A stretch of 64,000 nucleotides of DNA from Hymenobacter baengnokdamensis (GTDB taxonomy: Bacteria > Bacteroidota > Bacteroidia > Cytophagales > Hymenobacteraceae). Under the pieces are notes generated by a model that saw nothing but the letters and a program-made list of their open reading frames with translations, did no database searches and had not been told where the DNA came from. The first letter of the stretch is position 1. The number at the start of each line of letters is the position of its first letter. The DNA is taken from positions 2,542,001 through 2,606,000 of the forward strand of contig NZ_CP044285.1 of the NCBI RefSeq assembly GCF_008728635.1, written 5' to 3'. The translations under genes and the position numbers were made by a program. Below are positions 11,125-20,620 of the stretch, in pieces.

Positions 11125-12255
11125 ATGTCTGCCACCTTACCTTTTGCCGGCCTGCGGGTGCTGGAGCTGGCTTCGGTGCTGGCCGGCCCGCAGGTAGGCC
11201 AGTTTTTTGCCGAGCTGGGGGCCGATGTACTGAAGGTCGAGCCGCCCACCGGCGACGTGACCCGGAGCTGGCGCACGCCCGGCGACGACCCCGACAGTTC
11301 GGTATCGGCTTATTTTGCGGCAGCTAACTGGGGCAAATCATCCGTAGTGCTCGACCTCACGCAGCCCGCCGCCCAGGCCGAGCTGCTTCGGCTGGCCGCG
11401 GCGGCCGACGTGCTTATTGCCAGCTACAAGCCCGGCGACGCCGAAAAATTCGGGCTGAGCTACGCCCCCCTGGCGGCCGGCAACCCACGGCTCATCTATG
11501 CGCACCTCACCGGCTACGGCCCGGCCAGCCCGCGCGTGGGCTACGACGCCGTGCTGCAGGCCGAAACCGGCTTTATGCACCTCAACGCGGCCAGCCCGGC
11601 CGACCCGCCCCAGAAAATGCCGGTGGCGCTCATCGACCTGCTGGCCGCCCACCAGCTCAAAGAAGGCATTCTGACAGCGCTTTACCAGCGCGAGCAAACC
11701 GGCCGGGGCGCGCTCATCGAGGTAAGCCTGCTCGATAGCGCGCTGGCTTCGCTGGCCAACCAAGGGGCTACCTGGCTCGTGACCGGCCACGACCCGGTGC
11801 CGCTCGGCTCGGGCCATCCCGGCATTGTGCCCTACGGCACCGTGTACCGCGCCGCCGATGGCCAGCGGTTGGTGCTGGCCGTGGGCACCGATGCGCAGTT
11901 CCGGCAGCTATGCCTGGTGCTGATGCGCCCGCACTGGGCCAATGAGCCGCGCTTCAGCACCAACCCGGAACGGGTGCGCCATCGCAAGGCGCTCGAAGAG
12001 CTGCTGCTAATGCGCATTGCCGAGCTCAACGGCGTGGCGCTGCTGCACGAGCTGGCCCGGCTGGGCGTACCCGCCGGCGCCGTGCGCTCGGTAGGCGAAG
12101 CCCTGAGCCAGGAAGCGGCGCAGACCATGCTCCTGCCGCCAGCGCCGCCTTATTTTCCCTATGCCGGCTTGCGCACGGTGGCTTTTCGTAGCTCGGCCTG
12201 GCCGGCAGTAGGGGCTCTCGACGGGCCACCGCCCCTCGCGGCCGGGCCGGCGTAA
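11125..12255 (+). CDS. CaiB/BaiF family (class III) CoA transferase
   Basis: 376 residues. The N-terminal LPFAGLRVLELASVLAGPQV, GADVLKVEPP and NWGKSSVVLDL blocks are typical of family III CoA transferases; an Asp in the GYDAVLQAETGF region would be the catalytic residue that forms the acyl intermediate. It moves CoA between carboxylic acids. Nothing in the neighbourhood identifies the acid. Follows the methyltransferase by 68 bp on the same strand, so they may be cotranscribed. Confidence 0.92.
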   Translation: MSATLPFAGLRVLELASVLAGPQVGQFFAELGADVLKVEPPTGDVTRSWRTPGDDPDSSVSAYFAAANWGKSSVVLDLTQPAAQAELLRLAAAADVLIASYKPGDAEKFGLSYAPLAAGNPRLIYAHLTGYGPASPRVGYDAVLQAETGFMHLNAASPADPPQKMPVALIDLLAAHQLKEGILTALYQREQTGRGALIEVSLLDSALASLANQGATWLVTGHDPVPLGSGHPGIVPYGTVYRAADGQRLVLAVGTDAQFRQLCLVLMRPHWANEPRFSTNPERVRHRKALEELLLMRIAELNGVALLHELARLGVPAGAVRSVGEALSQEAAQTMLLPPAPPYFPYAGLRTVAFRSSAWPAVGALDGPPPLAAGPA

Positions 12256-12310
12256 GCTCGGCCGTGCAACGCCCGGCCAGCCTTTGCCGTTGAGGCAGTT
12301 TTACTGTTGC

Positions 12311-13588
12311 ATGAAATCTGTATTTGTACCGCGTGTGATAGGGATGCTGCTGTTGGGCCTGCTGCTGCTGGCTTTGCTGCCGGCGCGCGCTTATTCTGTG
12401 CTCAGCCACCAGGCTAGTATTGACTCCTGCTGGGCCCCGTGCCTGAAGCCGGCCCTGGAGCGGCGCTTTCCCGGCGCTACGCCCGATGAGCTGCGCGAGG
12501 CCAAAGCTTACGCCTACGGCGGCTCTATTATCCAGGATATGGGCTATTATCCCTTCGGCTCGGCGCTGTTTACCAACCTGACCCACTACGTGCGCTCGGG
12601 CGATTTTGTCAAAAACCTGCTCTTAGAGGCCCACGACCGCAACGAATACGCTTTTGCCTTGGGCGCGCTGGCCCATTATGCCGCTGATATATATGGGCAT
12701 GAGATGGGTATCAATAAAGCGGTGCCCATGCTGTTTCCAGAGCTAAAGGAAAAGTACGGCCCGGTGGTTACTTACGAGCAAAACCCTACTGCCCACGGCC
12801 GCACGGAGTTTGCCTTCGACGTTACGCAGCTGGCGGCCGGCAAGTACCGTTCGGCCGCTTATCACGATTTTATTGGCTTCAAGGTAAGCAAGGATGCGCT
12901 CGAACGGGCCTTTGCCCGCACCTACGGCCTGGAGTTGAAGCAGGTAATCTTCAACGTCGACCTGGCCCTGGGCTCTTACCGCTTTGCGGTGCGCAACCTT
13001 ATTCCGCTGGCCAGCCGCGCGGCCTGGCGGGCCAACCGCCACGCGCTGCGCCAGGTCAACAGCCGGATTCGCCGCCGCGATTACGTGTACAAGCAAAGCA
13101 AAGCGGAGTATGAGCAGGAATACGGCACTACCTACGAGCGTCCGCATTTTGGCGCGCGGGTAGTAGCGGGCATTATTCGGATAATTCCCAAAGTAGGTAA
13201 GCTGAAAAGCCTGAAATTTGTCGCTCCCTCCCCGGAGGCGCAGGCCGTATTTCGAGCCAGCTTCCGGCAGACAGTCATTACGTATTGCAGGTTTTTGGGT
13301 GAGCAAACGGCCGTTGCTGCACAGGTGCCCAGCTTGCCCAACACCGACTTCGATACCGGCCATCCTACTAAGCTGGGTGAGTACAGCTTGGCCGACCGCA
13401 CCTACGGTGAATGGGTACGGGAACTTGCCAAAAATAATTTTAAAGAGGTTTCAGCTCCGATGCAGAAAAATATTCTAACCTTCTTTAGCGACTCCTCGCA
13501 GCAGCCGCTCGATAAAGAGGAGCAGGAAAAAGACAAGCGCCAGCAAACGGAAGCCGCCCTGTCCAAGCTGCAGTCGCTGAAGCTGTAG
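12311..13588 (+). CDS. Exported zinc-dependent phospholipase C-like protein
   Basis: 425 residues from the ATG at 12311, which gives a signal peptide (GMLLLGLLLLALLPARAYS). The mature start YSVLSHQASID and the later LGALAHYAADIYGHE are the His/Asp metal-binding signature of the bacterial phospholipase C / S1-P1 nuclease fold. The C-terminal third is less conserved, with a charged tail. Probably periplasmic or secreted and acting on phospholipid head groups. It could instead be a structural homologue without activity, because not all zinc ligands can be placed by eye. Confidence 0.82.
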   Translation: MKSVFVPRVIGMLLLGLLLLALLPARAYSVLSHQASIDSCWAPCLKPALERRFPGATPDELREAKAYAYGGSIIQDMGYYPFGSALFTNLTHYVRSGDFVKNLLLEAHDRNEYAFALGALAHYAADIYGHEMGINKAVPMLFPELKEKYGPVVTYEQNPTAHGRTEFAFDVTQLAAGKYRSAAYHDFIGFKVSKDALERAFARTYGLELKQVIFNVDLALGSYRFAVRNLIPLASRAAWRANRHALRQVNSRIRRRDYVYKQSKAEYEQEYGTTYERPHFGARVVAGIIRIIPKVGKLKSLKFVAPSPEAQAVFRASFRQTVITYCRFLGEQTAVAAQVPSLPNTDFDTGHPTKLGEYSLADRTYGEWVRELAKNNFKEVSAPMQKNILTFFSDSSQQPLDKEEQEKDKRQQTEAALSKLQSLKL

Positions 13589-13675
13589 CCTGCCAGGGGC
13601 AATATGTTAGCGCGGTTTCCTAAGTCCGAGAACAGCTTGGTTGGTGCGGGCTGCCGGCTTTTGGCCGGCTGTCCG

Positions 13676-14131
13676 CTATTCGTCGCCGCGGCTAGGCAGG
13701 CCGGGTGGCGGATTGCCCTGGTTGCCGCGAATAGTAGGAATGCCCATCTTTTCCTCCCGTTTCTGCTGGTAGCGCGCAAACTGCACCGACGTAAGCACGT
13801 CCTTCAGGCGGTCGAGCCGGGCCAGGCCAATGTCGTCGACGTAGCCTTTGAGCTTAGCGGGGTCCTGGCGATAGCGCACCCGGGCTGCCTCTACGCTGCG
13901 TACGGCCGCCAGGTTGATGGCCCGTACTTTCTCCACCTGAGCGGGGGTGAGGGCCAGGGCCTGGGTCATATTAGTGGTGAGGGCTTCGGCGCGGGCTTCT
14001 ACGCTGGTGGGGGCGGCCCCCGCCGGGGTCGAAGCAGGCCTTGCTGCAGCCGATGCTACCTGTGCCGCCGCGGGCCGGGCACTGCCAAGGGCAACGCCCA
14101 CGACAGTCAGCAAAAAGAGTGATTTAAACAT
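13676..14131 (-). CDS. Small exported Spy/LTxxQ-like protein
   Basis: 151 residues from the ATG at 14131 (SLFLLTVVGVALGSARPAAAQ signal peptide). After an Ala/Pro-rich linker come helical segments with LTPAQVEKVRAINLA and LTSVQFARYQQKREEK, the LTxxQ pattern of Spy/CpxP-like periplasmic proteins. A longer frame extends upstream but lacks signal-peptide logic. Role probably periplasmic chaperone or sensor partner; inferred from the motif only. Ends in a Gly/Asn/Pro-rich tail. Confidence 0.7.
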   Translation of the reverse strand: MFKSLFLLTVVGVALGSARPAAAQVASAAARPASTPAGAAPTSVEARAEALTTNMTQALALTPAQVEKVRAINLAAVRSVEAARVRYRQDPAKLKGYVDDIGLARLDRLKDVLTSVQFARYQQKREEKMGIPTIRGNQGNPPPGLPSRGDE

Positions 14132-14233
14132 AGTAAAAGAATGATATAAATGAGGTAGGCAGAGCGGAAAGAGTAAGAACGCCGATGCACCGGCTGCAGT
14201 TTCAGCCATTTCGGTGCCGCAAACGATGGGCAT

Positions 14234-14266
14234 GAAAAAAGCCGCTGACTGGCAGCGGCTTTTTTC
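14234..14266 (-). terminator. Terminator of the sus operon
   Basis: Perfect 14-bp stem GAAAAAAGCCGCTG / CAGCGGCTTTTTTC with a 5-nt loop, 25 bp beyond the susE stop on the minus strand. Confidence 0.85.
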
Positions 14267-14291
14267 AACTATCAGCAGGCGGTTAAATAGC

Positions 14292-15086
14292 TTACTTGAT
14301 AGTAAAGCTGCCGCCGGTTGACTTTTTGGTGGCGGGGTCAAGCGGACCCGGAGTCAGCACAATGGTATAGTTACCAGCCTTCGTAATAGTCAGGTTCGGG
14401 CCGTCCTGGGTGAGCGCACCGCCCGTGCTGGAGGCACCGCCCAGGTTGGCCGTCCAATCGGCTCCGTAGCGGAACTTAAAGTCACCGGCGTTCATCGGGC
14501 CGGAGTAGGTAAAGGTTTTCGACAGGCAGTTGTACGTCATGGGCACGTCGGTGTTCCAGTCTACGCCGCCGGGGCCGATAATAGACCAGGCCTGGCTTTT
14601 AGCTGGCTGGGCGCAGAAGGAATAAGGCGTAGCGGTAAACGTGGTAGCTACTGAGTTAACCGATGGAGCAGCCGGGCCTACGGAGGCGATTACCCGCACA
14701 TCCATTTGAGCCGGGGTAGGCGTACCGCTTGTGCTTACCAGGCCTTTGCTCTGGAAAGCCGCATTCAAATCGGATACGCTCAGCGTGTCGGCCAGCTTGG
14801 AGCCAGCGTCAATTACGTAAGGCTTGCTGAAGTCGCCACCTTTTACGTCGAACTGCAGGCTGTAGTCAACAACAGCCGGATACCCAAAGGTAACGGGCGT
14901 CCAGGTATAGATAACAGCCCGGTTGGCGCTGTTACTCTGGGTCAGCACAAAGGAGTTGCCGGAAGAAGTGAGTGTCGGGCTAGCCCCTGGCTGCAAAACG
15001 GCTCTAACCTCATCCTTTTTGCAAGCTGCCAGGGTCACTAGTAGCGCTGCGCAAAACCCCAGCGCTTGGGTAAGGGATTTTTTCAT
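14292..15086 (-). CDS. SusE-like surface glycan-binding lipoprotein
   Basis: 264 residues, lipobox LVTLAAC. The N-terminal domain (FVLTQSNSANRAVIYTWTPV, then YSLQFDVKGGDF) matches the SusE Ig-like domain. The C-terminal half, with GVDWNTDVPMTY and FKFRYGADWTANLG, looks like the SusE/SusF carbohydrate-binding module. It would sit on the cell surface and help capture glycan for SusC/D. Third gene of the operon, 75 bp after susD; a terminator follows. Substrate unknown; no glycoside hydrolase is encoded in the window. Confidence 0.88.
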   Translation of the reverse strand: MKKSLTQALGFCAALLVTLAACKKDEVRAVLQPGASPTLTSSGNSFVLTQSNSANRAVIYTWTPVTFGYPAVVDYSLQFDVKGGDFSKPYVIDAGSKLADTLSVSDLNAAFQSKGLVSTSGTPTPAQMDVRVIASVGPAAPSVNSVATTFTATPYSFCAQPAKSQAWSIIGPGGVDWNTDVPMTYNCLSKTFTYSGPMNAGDFKFRYGADWTANLGGASSTGGALTQDGPNLTITKAGNYTIVLTPGPLDPATKKSTGGSFTIK

Positions 15087-15161
15087 GGTGGTGGGAATAT
15101 AAGAGATGTAAAAAAGGAGGGGCGCCAGAAGCCAACGTCCCTCCTCTAAAATTATACTAGC

Positions 15162-16766
15162 TTAATAACCAGGGTTTTGCTGGAGATTGGTGTTGATGCT
15201 CAAGTCTGAAGAAGGTATCGGGAACAGACTGTACGTGTCTGCAACACCCCGGCCGGCGGCTACGCCACCTTTCCACGGCCACAGGTAAGAGGCACTGGTA
15301 AAGCGGCCGAAGCGAATGAGGTCGGTGCGGCGGGTTGCTTCCCAGTACAGCTCCCGTGAGCGCTCGGCCAGCAGGAAGTCGAGGGTCAGGTCGCCGGAGG
15401 CGATGTTGCCGCTGGTAGAGCCGTTGTAGGCGCGGGTGCGTACCGCGTTCACATACGTGAGGGCCAGGCCTAGGTCGCCGCCGCCCCGTACCGCTGCTTC
15501 CGCATACGTGAGGTACATATCGGCTAGGCGGAACATCGGATAATCAGTATCCACAAATGTATTGTCGGAGCCGGGCGCGCCGGTTGAGGTCACATTGCGG
15601 AACTTAATAGGCACATAGCCATTGGCGAAGTTGGTGAGCGCCGGGATATCCAGCGTCTGGCCGCGGGTGTGAAACCGGCCGCGCGAATCAGCGGCAGTAT
15701 CCGGAAATTGCTGAAACAGGGCCGACGTGGCACGCGTGCCGCCCCAGCCGCCACCGAGGCCGTAATAGGCCGGGTTCCAGTTGGCATCGGCTGTGCCCGA
15801 TACGGCCGCGTGGGTCAGGAAAGTGGTGCCGCCGTAGCTCTGGGTAAACTTGCCGTCAAAAACGATGGGGAAAATGACTTCCGGGTTGTTTTTGTCGTTG
15901 TCGGCCAGAAAGAGGTTGCCATACTTAGGCATCAGGGTGTAGCCAGCATCGATAACCTTTTTGGCATAAGTAGCGGCATCGGCGTAGCGCGGGGTGCCGG
16001 TATACACCTGGGCGTTGAGATACATCTTGGCTAGCAGGGCCCAGGCGGCACCCTGGTCGGCGCGGCCGTACTCGTTTTTGCGAGCCGATATCAGCGAGCC
16101 GTCAATTGCCTTGAGCTCCGACTCGATGTACTTAAACAAGTCGGCGCGCGTAATGCGGGGGGGTAGGGTAGTGGTACCAATTACGTCATTCTCCGTGGTA
16201 AACGGAATATTGCCGTACAGGTCCATGGCGTGGTAGTACGACAGCGCCCGCAGGAAGCGTACTTCGGCGCGATAAGCCGCGATGCTGGTAGCGTCGGTGG
16301 TAGAAATGCCGCGCGAGGCGAGCATAGCATCGGTTGACTGCTGCAAGTAGCTGTTGCAGATGGTTACCTGATACAGCAGGCGGCTGTAAAGGCCCCGGAT
16401 GAGCACCCCGCTGGAGCTCCAGTTCATGTTGTGCCAATCCTGCACGCCGGGGTCGCCCCAGGCAATAACACCCTCGTCGGTAGTCAGCTCCTGGGCACTC
16501 CAGTACTGGCGGATATAGTCGGAAGTGCCTTCGTCGATGCCCTTAATGTCGGGGTTGCCGGCCGGCCCTTGCGAACCCGTAAGCGCAAAGCCCGCATAGA
16601 CCTTGGCCATCTGGCTTTTGTAGCTGGCAGCGTCCTTATACACCTGGTTAGAAGTCAGGTCGTAGGTAGGAAGCTGATTGAGGTCCTTGGTGCAGGAGGG
16701 GGCCAGCACAAGGGCCGAGGCGGCAATGGATAGAACCTTGGCGCTGCGAATAAAAGTATTTTTCAT
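15162..16766 (-). CDS. SusD/RagB family nutrient-binding outer-membrane lipoprotein
   Basis: 534 residues with a lipoprotein signal (ALVLAPSC). The mature start LNQLPTYDLTSNQVYKD is the N-terminal SusD-like domain. TPR-type helices follow (AEVRFLRALSYYHAMDLYGN) and the usual C-terminal LLAERSRELYWEATRRTDLI. It forms the surface lid over its SusC partner and binds incoming oligosaccharide or peptide. Located between susC (14 bp upstream) and susE. Confidence 0.96.
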   Translation of the reverse strand: MKNTFIRSAKVLSIAASALVLAPSCTKDLNQLPTYDLTSNQVYKDAASYKSQMAKVYAGFALTGSQGPAGNPDIKGIDEGTSDYIRQYWSAQELTTDEGVIAWGDPGVQDWHNMNWSSSGVLIRGLYSRLLYQVTICNSYLQQSTDAMLASRGISTTDATSIAAYRAEVRFLRALSYYHAMDLYGNIPFTTENDVIGTTTLPPRITRADLFKYIESELKAIDGSLISARKNEYGRADQGAAWALLAKMYLNAQVYTGTPRYADAATYAKKVIDAGYTLMPKYGNLFLADNDKNNPEVIFPIVFDGKFTQSYGGTTFLTHAAVSGTADANWNPAYYGLGGGWGGTRATSALFQQFPDTAADSRGRFHTRGQTLDIPALTNFANGYVPIKFRNVTSTGAPGSDNTFVDTDYPMFRLADMYLTYAEAAVRGGGDLGLALTYVNAVRTRAYNGSTSGNIASGDLTLDFLLAERSRELYWEATRRTDLIRFGRFTSASYLWPWKGGVAAGRGVADTYSLFPIPSSDLSINTNLQQNPGY

Positions 16767-16780
16767 GACAGATAGAAGGC

Positions 16781-19700
16781 TTAGATGCCCAGGTTCAAAC
16801 CAAAAGTGAAGGTACGCGGACGGGGGTACGTGTTGTTGTCAACCCCGCTCGGAATCTCCGGGTCCAGGCCGGTGTACTTCGTAATCAGAAACACGTTCTG
16901 AACAGCAAAGTTCAAGCCGAGGTTCCCTTTGCCGTTGAAGACTTTACCTATGTTATAGCCGAGTGTGGCATTCTGCATGCGCAGGAAGGAAGCGTTCTGG
17001 ATAAAGTAGTCCGACGAGTAGTGGTTCACGCCGTTGGCGTTAGGGAACTGCGTGAAGTTCGTGTCGGTGGTGAAGTTGTAGAGGTAGTTGGTCGAGCCGG
17101 TAATGTTGTAGTAGCTACCGTTCTGCGACTGGATGTTGTTGTATACGTAGTTGCCGATGTTGGCACGCAGGGTGAAGGCCAGGTTCACGCGCTTGTACGT
17201 CATGTTGGAGCTAAAGCCCAGCAGCACGGGCGGGGCCGCCTGCTTGTAGATGTAGCGGTCATTGGTGTCAATCTTACCGTCACCGTTCAGGTCGGCGTAC
17301 ACATCAGCCAGCGGCTTACCGTTGGTGTCATACACCTGCTTGGCTACGTAGAAGGCCGAAGCGGCGTGGCCAACGGCATAGATACCGATGTTGGTGCCGG
17401 TACCGCCGGCTATGCCGTTAGTTTCAATACCCGTGAAGCCGGGCAGCTGTGGCCCCAGCGACAGAATCTTGCTTTGGTTGTAGGTGCCGTTCAGGTTGAT
17501 ATCCCAACGGAAGTCGGTCGTGCGAACCGGGTTAATGTTGACGTTCACTTCCACCCCCTTATTTTCGAGCGAGCCGATGTTGAAGGTATAGTAGTTGGTG
17601 AAGTTGGTGCCGGCGGGCAGGAAGATGCCGCTAATCAGGCCATTCGTTCTACGGTAGTAAGCATCAACCGAGGCTGTTAGGCGGCCGTCGAGGAAGCCCA
17701 TATCTAGGCCGGCATTATAGGTATCAGTAGTCTCCCACTTGAGGTTTTGGTTAAAACCCTGGGGAGAGTACGGGTCGTAAGGAATGCCATTGAACAGGTA
17801 CTGAGCCTGTTGGTTGTTGTGCACGTAGCGCTGAATAGTAGGATAGTCACCGGCAATGCCGAACACATCCTGCTGGCCGGTGCGGCCGTAACCAAGCCGC
17901 AGCTTCAGTTCCGAAATCGTCGTGTTATCCTTCAGGAAGTCTTCGCCCTTGATGCGCCAAGCAAACGAACCGGCCGGGAACAAGGGTTTTTGGCCGGGGA
18001 AGCGCGACGACTGGTCATTACGCAGGGTGCCAGTCAGCAGGTAGCGGTCCTTGTAGTTATAGTTAATACGGCCGTAATACGAAAGAATTACATATTCCGA
18101 GCGGTATGGGTTAGGAGCAGCAGGCGACTGTATAATCAGCTGCGGTAAACCCGCTGCGTTGTAGTTGCCGTCCTGGCCTAGGTAGCTGGCAAAAGCCGGC
18201 GAAGTAGTGAGGAAGTCCTGGAAAGAGTAGCCACCCAGTATTTCAATGTGGTGGTCGCCAATCTGCTTGGAGTAGTTCAGGTAAAATTCCAGCAGCTTGT
18301 TATGACGGTCCTGCTGGTAAAGGGTGTAAGAGCCTCCACGGTTAACAGTGTTGGTTGCATCGTACGGTACGTTGAAGTAGTCATCAGCCAGCCCGGTGCT
18401 CTGGTTTTTAGCTCCAGTGCTGTGAGTGATATCGTAGCCCAGGTTCAGGTTGGCGTGCAGGTCGGGGAGGAAGTGCAGCTTATAGTCCAGCTGCACATTG
18501 CCAATGCTACGTAGTACCGTGCTGCGGTCGCGGGTCATTAGCAGCGACGCCACCGGGTTTTTCGGGGCCAGCTGCTGGGGAGCGCTGTTAGGGTTGGTAG
18601 GGTCCTGCAGATACTGGTAGAAGCCGCCATAAGACGAGTTGCCCGTATAAACGGGTTGCGTAGGGTCAAATACAGCAGCCGAGCCAATGGCACCGTTATT
18701 AGCAAAGTTATTGTCGGTCACCGAGCCTTTCACATTCAACGTGATACGTAGGTGGTCGTCGAGCAGCACCGGCGTCAGGCTAAGCGAGCCGCTATTACGC
18801 ATCAGCTTATTGGTAAGCAGAATGCCTTGCTGGTTGAGGTTGCCATAGGAGGCGCGGAAAGGCATGTTTTTACCGATAGAACCGCTCAGGCTGACGTTGT
18901 TGTCATACGTCATGGCAGTGCGGAAAATCTCGTTCTGCCAGTTGGTGTTGGCATTGCCCAGCAGGTGGACATTGGCAGGCGCTAAGTTCTTAACCGCCGT
19001 GCGAAACTCATCGGCCGACAATACCGGCAGCGAGTTGTAGCGCTTAGATACCGAAGTCTGGGAACTGACATTGACGGTCAAGGCTTCGCCGGCCAATCCT
19101 TTCTTAGTCGTAATAAGAATAACGCCGTTCGAAGCGCGCGAGCCGTAGATAGCAGTTGCCGAAGCATCCTTTAGAACCGTGAAGCTTTCAATGTCATTGG
19201 GGTTGATGAGGCTAAGCGGGTTTGCTACACCGGCCAGCGCTCCGGGTCCGGAGGTAGGGGGGTTATCAACCGGTACTCCATCAATAACGATAAGCGGGTC
19301 GTTGCTGGCATTCAGCGAAGAGCCGCCCCGAATACGAATCTGGGTAGTAGCGCCGGGAGCACCGCCATCGGTAGTAATCTGCACGCCGGCAACCTTACCC
19401 TGCACCAGCTGCTCGGGCGAGGTTATCTGGCCCTGCACGAAGTCCTTAGACGTTACAGTCGTAAGCGAGCCCGTCACGTCCTGGCGGCGCTGGGTGCCGT
19501 AGCCTACTACTACTGCCTCACCCAGCGCGGTAGCATTTTCGCTAAGCGACTGGGCCGCCACGTTTACCGTCTGGCCGGCGGCTACCGTTACCGGCACACG
19601 AGCCGTAGAGTAGCCAACAAAGGAGATAATGAGCGTGCGGGCACCGGTTGGTACCCCCGAAATGGTATAGGTGCCGTCGGAGTTGGTAGAGCCCCCGATA

Positions 19701-19870
19701 GAAGTACCTTCAACCAGTACCGTTACGCCCGGCAGGCCCTCGTTTTTGGCATCCGTGACGCGGCCACTCACCGTGCCGGTACCCGATTGAGCCCACGCTC
19801 CGAGCGAAGCAGTCAGGCCAAGTACTAAAAGAAGGAGAAACCGTAGTTTCACCAGGTAAGGGTGTTTCAT
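16781..19870 (-). CDS. SusC/RagA family TonB-dependent outer-membrane transporter
   Basis: 1,029 residues from the ATG at 19870, chosen because it gives a signal peptide (FLLLLVLGLTASLGAWAQ); the frame continues 41 codons further upstream. Order: CarboxypepD_reg-like domain (GTVSGRVTDAKNEGLPGVTV), plug domain (VVVGYGTQRRQDVTGSLTTV, then IRIRGGSSLNASNDPLIVID) and a long beta-barrel ending in a Phe-containing strand (RTFTFGLNLGI). It imports glycan or peptide using TonB energy. First gene of the susC-D-E operon. There is no N-terminal extension for FecR-type sigma-factor signalling, in keeping with control through the operator upstream. Confidence 0.96.
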   Translation of the reverse strand: MKHPYLVKLRFLLLLVLGLTASLGAWAQSGTGTVSGRVTDAKNEGLPGVTVLVEGTSIGGSTNSDGTYTISGVPTGARTLIISFVGYSTARVPVTVAAGQTVNVAAQSLSENATALGEAVVVGYGTQRRQDVTGSLTTVTSKDFVQGQITSPEQLVQGKVAGVQITTDGGAPGATTQIRIRGGSSLNASNDPLIVIDGVPVDNPPTSGPGALAGVANPLSLINPNDIESFTVLKDASATAIYGSRASNGVILITTKKGLAGEALTVNVSSQTSVSKRYNSLPVLSADEFRTAVKNLAPANVHLLGNANTNWQNEIFRTAMTYDNNVSLSGSIGKNMPFRASYGNLNQQGILLTNKLMRNSGSLSLTPVLLDDHLRITLNVKGSVTDNNFANNGAIGSAAVFDPTQPVYTGNSSYGGFYQYLQDPTNPNSAPQQLAPKNPVASLLMTRDRSTVLRSIGNVQLDYKLHFLPDLHANLNLGYDITHSTGAKNQSTGLADDYFNVPYDATNTVNRGGSYTLYQQDRHNKLLEFYLNYSKQIGDHHIEILGGYSFQDFLTTSPAFASYLGQDGNYNAAGLPQLIIQSPAAPNPYRSEYVILSYYGRINYNYKDRYLLTGTLRNDQSSRFPGQKPLFPAGSFAWRIKGEDFLKDNTTISELKLRLGYGRTGQQDVFGIAGDYPTIQRYVHNNQQAQYLFNGIPYDPYSPQGFNQNLKWETTDTYNAGLDMGFLDGRLTASVDAYYRRTNGLISGIFLPAGTNFTNYYTFNIGSLENKGVEVNVNINPVRTTDFRWDINLNGTYNQSKILSLGPQLPGFTGIETNGIAGGTGTNIGIYAVGHAASAFYVAKQVYDTNGKPLADVYADLNGDGKIDTNDRYIYKQAAPPVLLGFSSNMTYKRVNLAFTLRANIGNYVYNNIQSQNGSYYNITGSTNYLYNFTTDTNFTQFPNANGVNHYSSDYFIQNASFLRMQNATLGYNIGKVFNGKGNLGLNFAVQNVFLITKYTGLDPEIPSGVDNNTYPRPRTFTFGLNLGI

Positions 19871-20022
19871 ATAAGGTAGAAACGGGTGGGGAAAAGTGAA
19901 ATTTGAAGATTGAGAGCGGTGCAGTCGTTGGTCAGGAGCAAGTTGCAGAAAACCAAGAAGTACAGCCGCTGCCCGGGCGGCTGCCCACGACAAAAAGGGA
20001 AGAAGGGTAACGTGTAAAATGC

Positions 20023-20038
20023 CCGCAATCGATTGCGG
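20023..20038. promoter_or_regulatory. LacI-type operator upstream of susC
   Basis: CCGCAATCGATTGCGG is a perfect 16-bp palindrome with the AAnCGnTT core that LacI/GalR-family repressors recognise. It lies about 155 bp upstream of the susC ATG. A -7-like TACCTTTT (minus strand, 20043-20050) would place the transcription start on the operator, where a repressor would block initiation. No LacI-family gene is present in the window. The operator itself is seen; the regulator is inferred. Confidence 0.6.
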
Positions 20039-20050
20039 ATTGAAAAGGTA

Positions 20051-20568
20051 CTATTAGTGAAAAATTAACTGATACCACGGCAAGATAACAGGTGACTCTG
20101 CCACAAACCAACTAAAAGCTACCGGGTTGGGCCGGTGAATCCGGCAAATCAAAGCCGGCTTTTGAAGCCGTTGCTTTCCTATGGCCTAATTGCATTTAAA
20201 AAACACCCTGGCTGCAAGCCGGCGCTGGGCCGCCGCCGCGGGCAGGCAAGCAGAGGTTTAAAGGTAATTAAATGATAATCAAGTGGCTTTGCGATGGTAA
20301 TTTTTGCCTGCTAGGCTACCAGCCAGGTGGCTTGAGTGGTCGTAGGCACCAACCAGACCCGCCCAACCGGCCGCTGGCGCTACACGGTTACGGCGCAATG
20401 CATAGCGCCCAAAAAATGCCAGGAAATGCCTTGCCGCCTGCTGCTGGGGCCCAAAAACCCGCCACTTATCGCCAATTGAGCTACCGGGCCAGGTTTTAGG
20501 TTTCAAAACGGCCGTTGAAGGTGCCAACCCGACATTTGTCAGGTAAAGTGAAAGCTGGTGCGCGGATG
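20051..20568. other. Non-coding stretch between the sus operon and the next gene
   Basis: About 520 bp without a gene I would defend; the short frames here have no signal, domain or family resemblance. The only structure seen is a near-palindrome TCAAAGCCGGCTTTTGA at about 20149-20165. Confidence 0.4.
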
Positions 20569-20601
20569 CTTGCCCGCTACGCAGTCGCGGACGTACTTTT
20601 G
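20569..20601 (+). promoter_or_regulatory. Promoter of the 20621 exported-protein gene
   Basis: CTTG (20569-20572), 21-bp spacer, then TACTTTTG (20594-20601), which matches TAnnTTTG. The predicted start of transcription leaves a leader of about 15 nt before the ATG at 20621. Confidence 0.6.
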
Positions 20602-20620
20602 GCTACTTTCACATTCGTTT

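Noticed and set aside
20272..20499. 75-codon plus frame upstream of the exported protein
   Set aside because: No family, signal or promoter; in a gap that is better explained as regulatory DNA.
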